Notes: generated from the letters alone by a model not told the origin. A DNA stretch of 40,394 nt from a virus (IMGVR_UViG_3300027734_000136:1-40394); one strand, 5' to 3'. Positions 31,126-39,649 are shown, numbered from the stretch's first letter. A program made the numbers and translations.

Positions 31126-31944
31126 ATGGCAATGGACCTATCTGCGATTAAGTCGAAACTTAACTCGTTACAGAACCAAAAGTCAGGCGGTCAAAAAAGA
31201 GACATGTCCTTGATCTTATGGAAACCTACTGTGGGTAAACACAGCGTTCGTATCGTTCCTGCAACATGGGACAGATCAAATCCTTTTAAGGAAGTATTAG
31301 TACATTACGGTATTGGTAACCGTACTATGATTTCATTAGTTAACTTCGGTGAAAAAGATCCAATTGTTGAATTTGCTAAGCAATTAGCTACAGCAGGAGA
31401 TAAAGAGAACTGGGTTATGTCTAAGAAATTAGAACCTAAGATGCGTGTATTCGCTCCTGTCATCGTTAGAGGTGAAGAAGAGAAGGGCGTACGCTTATGG
31501 GAGTTCGGTAAGCAAATTTATGCTGAATTATTATCATTAGCTGACGATCCTGATGTAGGAGATTACACAGACGTAATTGAGGGTCGTGATATTACGATCG
31601 AAACTACCGATGCAGCTGCTAACGGTACTGGTTATAACCAATCTAAAGTACGTGTTCGTACTAAAACTACTCCTTTATCAGAAGAAGCAGCAGAAGTAGA
31701 AAAGTGGTTAAATACTCAACCAGAGGTATTCACTATCTTTAAGAAATATTCTTATGATGAGATGAAAGAATCTTTGTTAAGTTGGCTACACCCTGAAGCT
31801 GCTACTGATGAACCAGCAACTCCAGCTGCACCTACTGCACCCGTAGTAGAAGCACCAGCTCCTGCTAATAAACCAGCATCGTTTGCTTTAAACGCTAAAC
31901 CTAAAGCAAGCATTGACGACGAGTTCGACGAATTATTTAAATAA
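31126..31944 (+). CDS. gp32: Single-stranded DNA-binding protein (T4 gp32-like)
   Basis: A 272-residue protein of the gp32 type. The basic N-terminus (AIKSKLNSLQNQKSGGQKRD) matches the cooperativity region, and the OB-fold core includes LILWKPTVGKHSVRIVPATW, RVFAPVIVRGEEEKGVRLWE and FGKQIYAELL. An Ala/Pro-rich linker leads to an acidic end, IDDEFDELFK, which in T4 recruits replication proteins. It contains no cysteine, so it lacks the zinc site of T4 gp32, as in several marine relatives. Starts in the GTTATG context after a 67-base gap; it leads the replication-recombination genes uvsX, rnh and helicase. Confidence 0.9.
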   Translation: MAMDLSAIKSKLNSLQNQKSGGQKRDMSLILWKPTVGKHSVRIVPATWDRSNPFKEVLVHYGIGNRTMISLVNFGEKDPIVEFAKQLATAGDKENWVMSKKLEPKMRVFAPVIVRGEEEKGVRLWEFGKQIYAELLSLADDPDVGDYTDVIEGRDITIETTDAAANGTGYNQSKVRVRTKTTPLSEEAAEVEKWLNTQPEVFTIFKKYSYDEMKESLLSWLHPEAATDEPATPAAPTAPVVEAPAPANKPASFALNAKPKASIDDEFDELFK

Positions 31945-31952
31945 ACAATTAC

Positions 31953-33029
31953 ATGGTAAAAGGAACTAAAGCTTCTCTTAATGAGAGTATAGCTGGTGCC
32001 CTAAAGGGTACCTTTAATCTAGATAGCTTTAAAGAAGCAAAGAACTTATCTAGTACATCGATTAAGATGAAAGAACAAAAATGGATACCTTTATCAAAAG
32101 CATTTCAAGACTGTTTATCTATACCTGGCATCCCACAAGGCCATATTACACTACTCCGCGGTCACTCTGACACCGGTAAAACAACAGCTCTCTTAGAAGC
32201 AGCAGTAAGCGCCCAGAAAATGGGCGTCTTACCTGTTTTTATTGTTACCGAGATGAAGTGGAATTGGGAGCATGCTAGGTTAATGGGATTAGAGTATGAA
32301 GAAGTAGCTGATGACAATGGAGTAGTAAAGGATTATAAAGGATTTTTCTTGTATATTGATAGAGAAAGATTAAATACTATTGAAGACGTAGGTGCATTTA
32401 TTGCAGATTTACTTGACGAACAGAAGAACGGTAAATTACCTTATGATTTATTATTTTTATGGGATTCAGTAGGCAGTATACCTTGTGAAATGTCTGTAAA
32501 CTCTAATAAGAATAATAACGAATGGAATGCAGGCGCTATGTCTAAGACATTCGGTAACTTTATTAACCAAAAAATCGTATTATCACGTAAAGAAAGTCAA
32601 CCTTATACCAACTCAATGCTAGCAGTAAATAAAATCTGGGTAGCTAAAGCAGAAAACATCATGGCACAGCCTAAGATGAAAAATAAAGGCGGGGATACGA
32701 TGTATTTTGATTCTTCATTAATTGTTACTTTCGGTAATGTTACTAGTTCTGGTACAAATAAGATTAAAGCAACCAAGAACGGTAAAGATGTAGAGTTTGC
32801 AAAGCGTACTAAAGTTAGTTGCGATAAAAACCACGTTAACGACGTAACATCTGCAGGTAGAGTTATTATGACTGCACATGGTTTTATTGATGATACTAAG
32901 CAAGCTATTGATGCCTATAAGAAACAGTACTCGAAAGGATGGTTAAAGACTTTAGGAGCTACCGACTTCGAGGTAGTAATAGAGACCGATGAGGATAGTA
33001 AAGATATTTTTGATGCTTCAGAAGAATAA
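31953..33029 (+). CDS. uvsX: UvsX/RecA-like recombinase
   Basis: A 358-residue RecA-family strand-exchange protein. Walker A is GHSDTGKTT at 70-78; the Walker B strand is LLFLWDSVGSIP; EMSVNSNKNNNEWNAGAMSK is the mobile-loop/interface segment; the C-terminal GFIDDTKQAIDAYKKQY helix region is UvsX-like. Length is close to T4 UvsX (391) and RecA (about 350). It forms filaments on ssDNA coated by the gp32-like protein encoded 8 bases upstream and drives recombination-dependent replication. The ending EDSKDIFDASEE is acidic. Confidence 0.9.
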   Translation: MVKGTKASLNESIAGALKGTFNLDSFKEAKNLSSTSIKMKEQKWIPLSKAFQDCLSIPGIPQGHITLLRGHSDTGKTTALLEAAVSAQKMGVLPVFIVTEMKWNWEHARLMGLEYEEVADDNGVVKDYKGFFLYIDRERLNTIEDVGAFIADLLDEQKNGKLPYDLLFLWDSVGSIPCEMSVNSNKNNNEWNAGAMSKTFGNFINQKIVLSRKESQPYTNSMLAVNKIWVAKAENIMAQPKMKNKGGDTMYFDSSLIVTFGNVTSSGTNKIKATKNGKDVEFAKRTKVSCDKNHVNDVTSAGRVIMTAHGFIDDTKQAIDAYKKQYSKGWLKTLGATDFEVVIETDEDSKDIFDASEE

Positions 33030-33033
33030 TATT

Positions 33034-34071
33034 ATGAATACAGACTATAGAAAAATGTTTGCGGAAATGGAAAGTGAACCGGTAACAACCCTGCATAAAA
33101 ATAGCAGGGTTCTTATTATAGACTCGTTAAATACGTTTTTACGTAGTTTTGTAGCAATACACCATATCAATCCAGCGGGTAATCACGTAGGAGGATTAGG
33201 AGGCTTCTTAAAATCAGTCGGTGCAGTTATAAAACAATTACAGCCTACTAGGGTTATTTTAGTTTTTGACGGCGTTGGCGGTTCAACAAATAAGAGGTAC
33301 CTTTATCCAGAGTATAAAGCTAATAGACATATTACTAAGATCTCAAACTGGGATGCATTTGATAATCAGGAAGAAGAATCTGAGTCTATCACTAATCAAA
33401 TTTTACGCTTAGTAGCTTACTTAAAGTGTTTACCTGTTGACTTAATTGCAATAGATAAAATTGAAGCAGACGACGTAATTGGATACCTTGCAACTAGGTT
33501 TCCTGAAAAAGTAACTATACTATCTACTGATCAAGATTACTTACAGCTCGTATCGGATAAAATTACAGTTTACTCACCAGTTAAGAAGATAATCTACGAC
33601 CCGGCTAGAGTAGTAAAAGAGTACGGAATTACACCTCAAAACTTTTTAGTAGGTAAAGTTATACTAGGAGATAAAGGCGATAATGTACCCGGGGTAAAAG
33701 GTATTGGTGCAAAGACGTTAATAAAGCTTTTTCCTCAATTAAAAGAAAAAGAGAAGTTTAGATTATTAGTTTTATTAGAGTATGCAAAACAAAATATAAC
33801 AAAAAGTAAACATTACGGTGATATACTTAACTATAGCTATCAATTGGACATAAACAGGAAGTTAATGGATTTACATAATCCAAATATACCTCAAGAAGAT
33901 AAAGCTGTAGTAGATCACTTACTAAATAACCCGAATAACGGTTACGACCCTATTAAGTTTGTAAAGTTATACAACGAAGACTTATTAGGCAAGACTTTAC
34001 TTAGCCCTCAAATATGGTTAGGTGAAACTTTTGCAAAATTAACGGGGTATGAGTTGAAAGATCAAGAATAG
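33034..34071 (+). CDS. rnh: 5'-3' exonuclease (T4 RNase H / FEN-like)
   Basis: A 345-residue FEN/5' nuclease. Acidic metal ligands occur in the standard order: LIIDSLNTFLRSF (D near 31), VFDGVGGSTNKRYLYPEYKA (D then the Arg/Lys gateway), KIEADDVIGYLA, STDQDYLQLV and GDKGDNVPGVKGIGAKT, the last being the helix-hairpin-helix DNA-binding motif. It removes RNA primers and 5' flaps in lagging strand synthesis. I choose the ATG at 33034 (MNTDYRKMF), not the earlier ATG at 32989, because the latter lies inside uvsX and adds 15 residues unlike the family. T4 RNase H is 305 residues. Confidence 0.9.
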   Translation: MNTDYRKMFAEMESEPVTTLHKNSRVLIIDSLNTFLRSFVAIHHINPAGNHVGGLGGFLKSVGAVIKQLQPTRVILVFDGVGGSTNKRYLYPEYKANRHITKISNWDAFDNQEEESESITNQILRLVAYLKCLPVDLIAIDKIEADDVIGYLATRFPEKVTILSTDQDYLQLVSDKITVYSPVKKIIYDPARVVKEYGITPQNFLVGKVILGDKGDNVPGVKGIGAKTLIKLFPQLKEKEKFRLLVLLEYAKQNITKSKHYGDILNYSYQLDINRKLMDLHNPNIPQEDKAVVDHLLNNPNNGYDPIKFVKLYNEDLLGKTLLSPQIWLGETFAKLTGYELKDQE

Positions 34072-34103
34072 TTTACTATATTAAAGAATAAAGAGAATCA
34101 GTT

Positions 34104-35480
34104 ATGGCAGTTTTAAATCAGTTGAATCAATACGGTGTAGGCTTTCAAGTAAAGGTGTTATCGAGCTTACTAAGACATAAAGAATTTTTACAGAACATAC
34201 ACGATATACTAGAGGAAGAGTATTTTGATAATCCGGCACATAAGTGGATTATAGAAGAGATTTTAAAATATCATTATAAGTACCATACTACACCTTCTCT
34301 TGATGCATTACAAGTAGAGGTTAAAAAAATTGATAACGAGGTATTAAAAGTATCTGTTATTGAGCAGTTAAAAGAAGCTTATAAAGCATCTAACGAAGAC
34401 CAGGAGTATGTAGAGCAGGAGTTTGCTAATTTCTGTAAGAACCAACAGCTAAAGAAAGCTTTAATGTCTTCAGTTGATTTATTAGAAAAAGGACAGTACG
34501 ATGATATTAGGTATTTAATTGATTCAGCATTAAAAGCTGGTATGGATAAGAACCTAGGTCACGAGTACGAGAAAGATACTGAAACTCGTTATAGAGCAGA
34601 AGATAGAAACCCTATACCAACGCCTTGGCCTCACGTTAATGAATTATTACAGGGAGGATTAGGAGCAGGAGATGTAGGAATTATTTTCGGTAACCCAGGC
34701 GGAGGTAAGAGCTGGATGCTAACTGCTCTAGGAGCTATGCCTGTATCGTTAGGTTATACTGTTGCTCACTATACCTTAGAATTATCAGAAGGGTATATGG
34801 GTAGGAGATATGATGCTACGTTTACAGGACTTAAAGTACAAGAGTTAGGTTTGCATAGAACAGAAGTAAATGAGATGATTGAGAAGCTTAAAGGAAAGTT
34901 AATTATCAAAGAATTCTCAATGGGTAAAGCATCTATATCTTCTATTGAATCTCATATTCAAAAGATGACTGACCTCGGTACTAGACCGGATTTAATTATT
35001 ATTGACTACGTGGATTTATTAAAGTCTAAGCGTAAGTCTATTGACAGAAAGGATGAAATTGATGATATTTATATCTCCACAAAGGCTTTAGCAAGGGACT
35101 TAAAGTTGCCGATTTGGACTGTATCTCAAGTGAATAGAGCAGGTGCGAAAGATGATGTAATCGAAGGAGATAAGGCAGCTGGTTCTTATAACAAGGTTAT
35201 GATTGCAGACTTTGCAATGTCTTTATCAAGAAAAAGGTTAGATAAGATGAATGGAACTGGAAGAGCACATATTATGAAGAATCGATATGGCGGCGATGGA
35301 ATGACTTATCCAATGAAAATTAACACTGAAAACGGTAATATAGAAATTTTAGAAAGAGAGATGGAAGAAGGAGAATTTACTGTAGAAAATGGTAATCAAG
35401 GAACTAAGGCCCCGACTACTAATTTCAGTGCAGAAGAGAGGAATTATTTGCAGCAAAGATTCTTTGAATTAGGTAAATAA
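34104..35480 (+). CDS. gp41: Replicative DNA helicase (T4 gp41/DnaB family)
   Basis: A 458-residue hexameric helicase. The N-terminal domain (1-150) is helical like DnaB, while the RecA-like domain has Walker A GNPGGGKS at 196-203, Walker B LIIIDYVDLL (about 286-295), the TVSQVNRAG sensor region and GSYNKVMIADFAMSL. The C-terminal RAHIMKNRYGGDG is the arginine-finger strand pattern. It unwinds DNA 5'-3' at the fork and normally works with a primase, not seen in this window. Length is near T4 gp41 (475). It follows the nuclease by 32 bases in the GTTATG start context. Confidence 0.92.
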   Translation: MAVLNQLNQYGVGFQVKVLSSLLRHKEFLQNIHDILEEEYFDNPAHKWIIEEILKYHYKYHTTPSLDALQVEVKKIDNEVLKVSVIEQLKEAYKASNEDQEYVEQEFANFCKNQQLKKALMSSVDLLEKGQYDDIRYLIDSALKAGMDKNLGHEYEKDTETRYRAEDRNPIPTPWPHVNELLQGGLGAGDVGIIFGNPGGGKSWMLTALGAMPVSLGYTVAHYTLELSEGYMGRRYDATFTGLKVQELGLHRTEVNEMIEKLKGKLIIKEFSMGKASISSIESHIQKMTDLGTRPDLIIIDYVDLLKSKRKSIDRKDEIDDIYISTKALARDLKLPIWTVSQVNRAGAKDDVIEGDKAAGSYNKVMIADFAMSLSRKRLDKMNGTGRAHIMKNRYGGDGMTYPMKINTENGNIEILEREMEEGEFTVENGNQGTKAPTTNFSAEERNYLQQRFFELGK

Positions 35481-35482
35481 TG

Positions 35483-35491
35483 CTATTTATT
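35483..35491 (+). promoter_or_regulatory. Promoter-like motif CTATTTATT
   Basis: Begins two bases after the helicase stop and ends 19 bases before the ATG at 35511. Spacing and sequence equal the copies before the fibre and sheath genes. Confidence 0.45.
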
Positions 35492-35510
35492 ACTACAAAA
35501 GGTATCTAAT

Positions 35511-35723
35511 ATGAGTTTAACTGAATTATATAACGAAAAAAAGACAGCACTAGCGCCTCCTGTAGATCAAACTACTTATGAAGAGTTTGTATTTGAAATG
35601 GAGAAAAATGGCACTAACAATTTAGTAGATAGAAATATGGTAGATCCTACCTTTAGACCTCCTACTGCTGCTGATACATACCTTGAGACAGTCTTTCAAG
35701 ACGGTCTAAACAAAAACCTGTAG
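35511..35723 (+). CDS. Small hypothetical protein, 70 residues
   Basis: A 70-residue acidic, Pro/Thr-containing protein (MSLTELYNEKKTALAPPVDQ at the start, NMVDPTFRPPTAADTYLETV near the end). There are no known motifs or membrane segments. It has its own promoter-like motif, and an 87-base gap follows it, in which I see no gene, only an imperfect AAGT/ACTT inverted repeat. Expression as a short transcript is therefore possible. Not recognised. Confidence 0.55.
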   Translation: MSLTELYNEKKTALAPPVDQTTYEEFVFEMEKNGTNNLVDRNMVDPTFRPPTAADTYLETVFQDGLNKNL

Positions 35724-35810
35724 ATTCAACTAAATAAGTTATAGACTTAACGACGGTGTAAAACCCTCGAATGAAAAACGTATCTTTAATATTATAAAAA
35801 ACGACGAAAA

Positions 35811-37667
35811 ATGGACATTTCACAGAGCATTTTAAGTGACATTACGGTATATATGAAGTATGCCAAATTTAATCCCGAAGTACAGAGAAGGGAGACATGG
35901 AAAGAGTTAGTAGATAGAAACAAAGCAATGCACTTAAAGAAATTTCCGCAGTTACAGGAAGAAATTGAAGATGCTTATCAGTATGTTTACGATAGAAAAG
36001 CATTACCTTCAATGCGTTCAATGCAGTTTGCAGGTAAACCTATTGAAATTAGCCCTAACCGTATCTATAACTGTGCTTATCTTCCGATTGATGATTGGAG
36101 AGCCTTTGGAGAAACGATGTTCTTATTGCTAGGCGGTACTGGGGTAGGTTATTCAGTACAAAAGCATCACGTTGAGCAATTACCTGAAATCAGAAAACCA
36201 GATCCAAAGAAAACTAGACGTTTTTTAATTGGCGATTCTATTGAAGGATGGGCTGATGCAGTTAAGGTATTAGTTCGCTCTTATTTTGAAGGCGGATCAA
36301 CTCCAGCATTTGACTTTTCAGATATTAGAGCCAAAGGAGCTGCTTTAATCACTACTGGCGGTAAAGCACCAGGACCTCAACCATTAAAAGAATGCTTAAT
36401 TAAGATTCAAGGAATTTTAGATAGCAAAGAAAGTAACGATAAACTAACTTCTATTGAAGTACACGATATAGTATGTCATATTGCAGATGCAGTATTGACA
36501 GGCGGTATTAGAAGAGCAGCTTTAATCAGCCTCTTTAGTGCAGATGACGATAATATGATTTCAGCTAAGTCAGGTGCATGGTGGGAACTTAACCCACAGC
36601 GCGGAAGAGCTAACAACTCAGCAGTCTTATTAAGAAATAAGGTGACTGAGGAATTTTTCTTCGGCTTGTGGGACAAAATTAAGGCAAGCGGTGCTGGTGA
36701 ACCTGGCATTTATTTAAGCAATGATAAAGATTGGGGAACTAATCCATGTTGCGAGATTGCTTTACGTCCATTCCAATTCTGTAACTTATGTGAAGTAAAT
36801 GTTTCAGATGTTGTAGATCAAGCTGATTTAAATGCAAGAGTAAAAGCAGCAGCTTTTATCGGTACGTTACAAGCATCTTATACTAGCTTCCATTACTTAC
36901 GTCCTATCTGGCAAAGAACAACCGAAAAAGACGCTTTAATAGGCGTAGGAATGACAGGTATTGGTTCTGGTAAAGTTCAACAGTTAGATCTTAAGCAAGC
37001 AACTAAGATTGTTAATGAAGAAAATGAGAGAGTAGCTAAGCTATTAGGAATTAATAAAGCAGCTAGAACTACTACAGTAAAGCCTTCAGGAACTTCTTCT
37101 TTAGCATTAGGAACATCATCTGGAATTCATGCATGGCATAATGATTTCTATATTAGAAGAATTAGAGTAGGTAAGAACGAATCTATATACACCTACCTAG
37201 CAATTAATCATCCAGAGCTTATCGAAGATGAATATTTTAGACCTCATGATACAGCAGTTATCTCTGTACCGCAAAAAGCTCCAGCAGGATCTATTTTAAG
37301 ACACGAGTCTGCTTTAGATCTTCTTGAAAGAGTTAAGTCTGTATATCAAAACTGGGTTAAACCAGGTCATAGAACAGGTCAGAATACACATAATATTTCA
37401 GCTACAGTTTCTATTAAAGCAGATCAGTGGGAAGAGGTAGGAAAGTGGATGTGGGATAATAAAAAATTCTACAATGGCTTATCAGTACTACCTTACGACG
37501 GCGGAACTTATATTCAAGCACCTTTCGAAGACTGTACAGAAGAGAAGTACGACGAAATGATGAAGTCTTTACATAATATAGATTTATCTAAAGTTGTCGA
37601 ATTTGCAGACAATACTAACTTAATGGGAGAAGCAGCTTGCGCTGGCGGTGCTTGTGAAGTTCAATAA
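35811..37667 (+). CDS. nrdJ: Ribonucleotide reductase, class II (B12-dependent)
   Basis: A 618-residue monomeric adenosylcobalamin-dependent reductase. YNCAYLP holds C88 and FQFCNL C324, the likely redox pair; NPCCEIAL has the radical Cys (C313) and catalytic Glu315; TVKPSGTSSLALGTSSG is the phosphate-binding loop; the C-terminus CAGGACEVQ gives the C610-x4-C615 pair that restores the active site, as in Lactobacillus RTPR. It converts ribonucleotides to deoxyribonucleotides for phage DNA synthesis with no oxygen need and no separate small subunit, but needs host B12. Shorter than the 739 residues of L. leichmannii RTPR, without an obvious N-terminal regulatory domain. Confidence 0.92.
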   Translation: MDISQSILSDITVYMKYAKFNPEVQRRETWKELVDRNKAMHLKKFPQLQEEIEDAYQYVYDRKALPSMRSMQFAGKPIEISPNRIYNCAYLPIDDWRAFGETMFLLLGGTGVGYSVQKHHVEQLPEIRKPDPKKTRRFLIGDSIEGWADAVKVLVRSYFEGGSTPAFDFSDIRAKGAALITTGGKAPGPQPLKECLIKIQGILDSKESNDKLTSIEVHDIVCHIADAVLTGGIRRAALISLFSADDDNMISAKSGAWWELNPQRGRANNSAVLLRNKVTEEFFFGLWDKIKASGAGEPGIYLSNDKDWGTNPCCEIALRPFQFCNLCEVNVSDVVDQADLNARVKAAAFIGTLQASYTSFHYLRPIWQRTTEKDALIGVGMTGIGSGKVQQLDLKQATKIVNEENERVAKLLGINKAARTTTVKPSGTSSLALGTSSGIHAWHNDFYIRRIRVGKNESIYTYLAINHPELIEDEYFRPHDTAVISVPQKAPAGSILRHESALDLLERVKSVYQNWVKPGHRTGQNTHNISATVSIKADQWEEVGKWMWDNKKFYNGLSVLPYDGGTYIQAPFEDCTEEKYDEMMKSLHNIDLSKVVEFADNTNLMGEAACAGGACEVQ

Positions 37668-37668
37668 G

Positions 37669-37863
37669 ATGGAAAAAAAAGAATTCATACAAGGAATACA
37701 TTATTATTTGGAAGGGGAAAGGGTCATTTTTACGGCCCTTTTCCATTCTCAAAGAGGACAGTGTTGTGGGAATGGATGTAGACATTGTCCATATAGAGAT
37801 AAACATAAAAAAAGCTGTCAAGTACTTGCACAAGAATTTGGTTATCTGAGAGAAAATACTTAA
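37669..37863 (+). CDS. DUF5522 small cysteine-rich protein
   Basis: A 64-residue protein with the DUF5522 signature HSQRGQCCGNGCRHCPYRDK after a strand segment YYLEGERVIFTALF. The four clustered cysteines probably bind zinc or another metal. Function is unknown in bacteria and phages alike. I choose the ATG at 37669, one base after the reductase stop (TAAGATG), over an upstream ATG at 37648 that lies inside the reductase and adds seven unrelated residues. Its place next to reductase and deazaguanine genes may be incidental. Confidence 0.8.
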   Translation: MEKKEFIQGIHYYLEGERVIFTALFHSQRGQCCGNGCRHCPYRDKHKKSCQVLAQEFGYLRENT

Positions 37864-37881
37864 TTTTATAAAAAATACGTT

Positions 37882-38349
37882 ATGAGCAAATTTCAATCAA
37901 CAAAATTATACGACGGGTTTAGTACCGTATTCCGTCAATGGGCTGCTGAAGGTACGCATTGTAGATTTTTACATGGTTACGATATTGAATTTAGAATAAC
38001 TTTTGAAGGAGAGTTAGATCATAGAAATTGGGTATGGGACTTTGGCGGTATGAAGAGAGCTAAAACTCAAATTGACGGTATGAACGCTAAGCAATGGATG
38101 GATTATATGTTCGATCATACTACGGTATTAGCACCAGATGATCCTGAATTGGAGATCTTTAAAGAGTTAGATAAGAGAGGAGTAGTACAGTTAAGAATCC
38201 TTGAAGGCCCTGTAGGTGCAGAGCAATTTGCAAAGTATATTTACGGTAAAATAAATACTTTTGTACAGGAAGAGACAAATAACCGCGTTAGAGTAGCACA
38301 AGTAGAATTCTTTGAGAATAAAAGAAACTCAGCAATTTATATAGGGTAA
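37882..38349 (+). CDS. queD: 6-pyruvoyl-tetrahydropterin synthase / QueD-like protein
   Basis: A 155-residue PTPS-family protein. EGTHCRFLHGYDIEF holds the likely catalytic C27 and zinc ligand H31; WVWDFGGMKRAK and FDHTTVLAPDDP (D78-H79) follow, and the C-terminal GPVGAEQFAKYIY carries the Glu of the substrate site. QueD turns dihydroneopterin triphosphate into 6-carboxy-tetrahydropterin, the first step toward 7-deazaguanines. Unlike E. coli QueD it lacks two zinc histidines: the AAH position reads VFR, and HGH reads HGY. A bacterial and phage subgroup with FRQW/HCRFLHGY appears to share this, so it may be a distinct but active type. Placed two genes before queE. Confidence 0.8.
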   Translation: MSKFQSTKLYDGFSTVFRQWAAEGTHCRFLHGYDIEFRITFEGELDHRNWVWDFGGMKRAKTQIDGMNAKQWMDYMFDHTTVLAPDDPELEIFKELDKRGVVQLRILEGPVGAEQFAKYIYGKINTFVQEETNNRVRVAQVEFFENKRNSAIYIG

Positions 38350-38633
38350 TGGAAAAGAAATTTGAAAAAAAACAAGAGAAGTCTCGACGCAAGATGCTTA
38401 TTGAAAAGTGGGAAGAAGAAAATCCTTATATTCCTACCGATGAAGAGATACAGGAGAATAATAGCTATTGGGATATAGACTACCTAGAAGAAGCTAATGC
38501 TAAGACTAATAAAGGTATTAAGTACTGGCAAGAAAGATATGCTAATGCATCTAGTAATATGGGAAAATGGTACTGTCAAATACGAATTGATAGGTTAAGA
38601 AATAAGCTACATCATTATGTAGATAAAAAATAA
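38349..38633 (+). CDS. Small charged hypothetical protein
   Basis: A 94-residue, highly charged, mainly helical protein (EKKFEKKQEKSRRKMLIEKW at the start, YWQERYANASSNMGKWYCQI near the end). The ATG shares one base with the queD stop (TAATG), so it is likely co-translated with queD. No signal peptide, membrane segment or known motif. It might be a nucleic-acid-binding partner, but there is no direct support. Confidence 0.6.
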   Translation: MEKKFEKKQEKSRRKMLIEKWEEENPYIPTDEEIQENNSYWDIDYLEEANAKTNKGIKYWQERYANASSNMGKWYCQIRIDRLRNKLHHYVDKK

Positions 38634-38652
38634 TTTAATCACAATAAAACAT

Positions 38653-38658
38653 GGAGGA
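38653..38658 (+). promoter_or_regulatory. Shine-Dalgarno site GGAGGA
   Basis: Four bases before the ATG at 38663, a textbook position. It is nearly unique here, since most starts in the window have no such site, and it decides for 38663 over the ATG at 38651. Confidence 0.6.
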
Positions 38659-38662
38659 AACT

Positions 38663-38818
38663 ATGAAATGTTTAAAGAGTTCTAAGACCGGAGAAATTAT
38701 CCGAATAACAAATGAAAAGGCTGATCAAGCTACTAGGGAGTGGAAGTTTATACCTAAATCTGAATGGAAGGCTCAATTTAAAAAAGTAGAAACCCCTAAA
38801 ACAGTAACTAATGAGTAA
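38663..38818 (+). CDS. Small hypothetical protein, 51 residues
   Basis: A 51-residue protein (MKCLKSSKTGEIIRITNEKA, then WKFIPKSEWKAQFKK). The SKTGEIxRxxxxxA...WxxIPKSEWK pattern looks like a family of tiny phage proteins with a KTGE-type beta-hairpin and a KSEWK end; I know no function for them. The start at 38663 is preferred because GGAGGA stands just before it; the frame is also open from an ATG at 38651. The stop overlaps the queE start by eight bases, placing it in the deazaguanine gene run. Confidence 0.65.
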   Translation: MKCLKSSKTGEIIRITNEKADQATREWKFIPKSEWKAQFKKVETPKTVTNE

Positions 38819-39644
38819 GATAGATCCAAATAAGTTACTTATTACTAGTGACTTTTATACAGTTCAAGGCGAAGGCATAAGCAGCGGTATTCCTGCATAC
38901 TTCGTTCGTTTAGGTATTTGTAACCTAACGTGCGGTATGTCTAGAGCATTTACAAATAATTTAATGAAAGAGCAATTACTAGAAGACGGTGAAATCTTCG
39001 AAGGCGATTTAGTTAAAGAAGGTAAAGCTACCTGGACTTGTGATTCTACATCTCAGTGGTTATGGAGAGGAGAAGATAAAGAGTTTCAATACTTACTTGA
39101 TAGATTTAAAGAGGAAGGAGTATACGAGGATATTCTAGATGGTCGCGTACGTGTAATCTGGACTGGAGGTGAACCTACTATTGCAGGACATCAAGTAGCA
39201 ATTAATAACTTTACTGAATATTGGATGGATATAGAAGGTTCTTTACGTAATACCTACTATGAAATCGAAACTAACGGTACTAATTTTATCGAAGAAGAAT
39301 TATTTCAGAGCTTAGATCAAATTAACTGTTCACCTAAGTTGGATAACTCGGGTATGACAGTAAAACAGCGTATTGTTCCTAAAGCTATTAACCGTATTAT
39401 GGAGCACGATAACTACCAATTTAAGTTTGTTATTAGTACTGAAGAGGACGTTAAAGAAATCTTTAGAGACTTTATTGAACCGTTTTATATTCCTTTAAAG
39501 AATGTAGTCTGTATGCCAGGTTTAGATGATGCAGCTAACTTTGAAGAGCGTACTCGATTTGTAATGGAGATGGCTAAGAAGTATAGATTTAGAGGATTAA
39601 CTAGATTGCATATTGCAGCATGGAATAAAACATTAAACGTATAA
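38811..39644 (+). CDS. queE: 7-carboxy-7-deazaguanine synthase (QueE), radical SAM
   Basis: A 277-residue QueE-like enzyme. DFYTVQGEGISSGIPAYFVR is the family opening, RLGICNLTCG has C37 and C41, WTCDS has C77-D78, VIWTGGEPTI is the GGEP motif, YEIETNGT and NCSPKLDNSG follow. QueE rearranges 6-carboxy-tetrahydropterin to 7-carboxy-7-deazaguanine with SAM and Mg. In the usual motif CxxxCxxC the third Cys comes three residues after the second; here it follows a 35-residue insertion. A spaced cluster motif is known for the Burkholderia QueE, so this can still bind a cluster. With queD it points to 7-deazaguanine for DNA or tRNA modification. The last 24 bases or so are repeated at 39841. Confidence 0.88.
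   Translation: MSKIDPNKLLITSDFYTVQGEGISSGIPAYFVRLGICNLTCGMSRAFTNNLMKEQLLEDGEIFEGDLVKEGKATWTCDSTSQWLWRGEDKEFQYLLDRFKEEGVYEDILDGRVRVIWTGGEPTIAGHQVAINNFTEYWMDIEGSLRNTYYEIETNGTNFIEEELFQSLDQINCSPKLDNSGMTVKQRIVPKAINRIMEHDNYQFKFVISTEEDVKEIFRDFIEPFYIPLKNVVCMPGLDDAANFEERTRFVMEMAKKYRFRGLTRLHIAAWNKTLNV
39620..39643 (+). repeat. 24-base direct repeat, copy 1
   Basis: Identical over 24 bases to 39841-39864. It encodes the last residues of QueE, WNKTLNV, and most of its stop codon. Confidence 0.85.
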
Positions 39645-39649
39645 AACAG

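Noticed and set aside
32989-33033. Upstream ATG extending the 5' nuclease by 15 residues
   Set aside because: The added residues (MRIVKIFLMLQKNNI) are out-of-frame uvsX sequence; the ATG at 33034 after the uvsX stop fits family starts.
35724-35810. Possible cobalamin riboswitch before the B12-dependent reductase
   Set aside because: The 87-base gap is too short for a cobalamin riboswitch and I could not find the B12-box pattern; only an imperfect inverted repeat is present.
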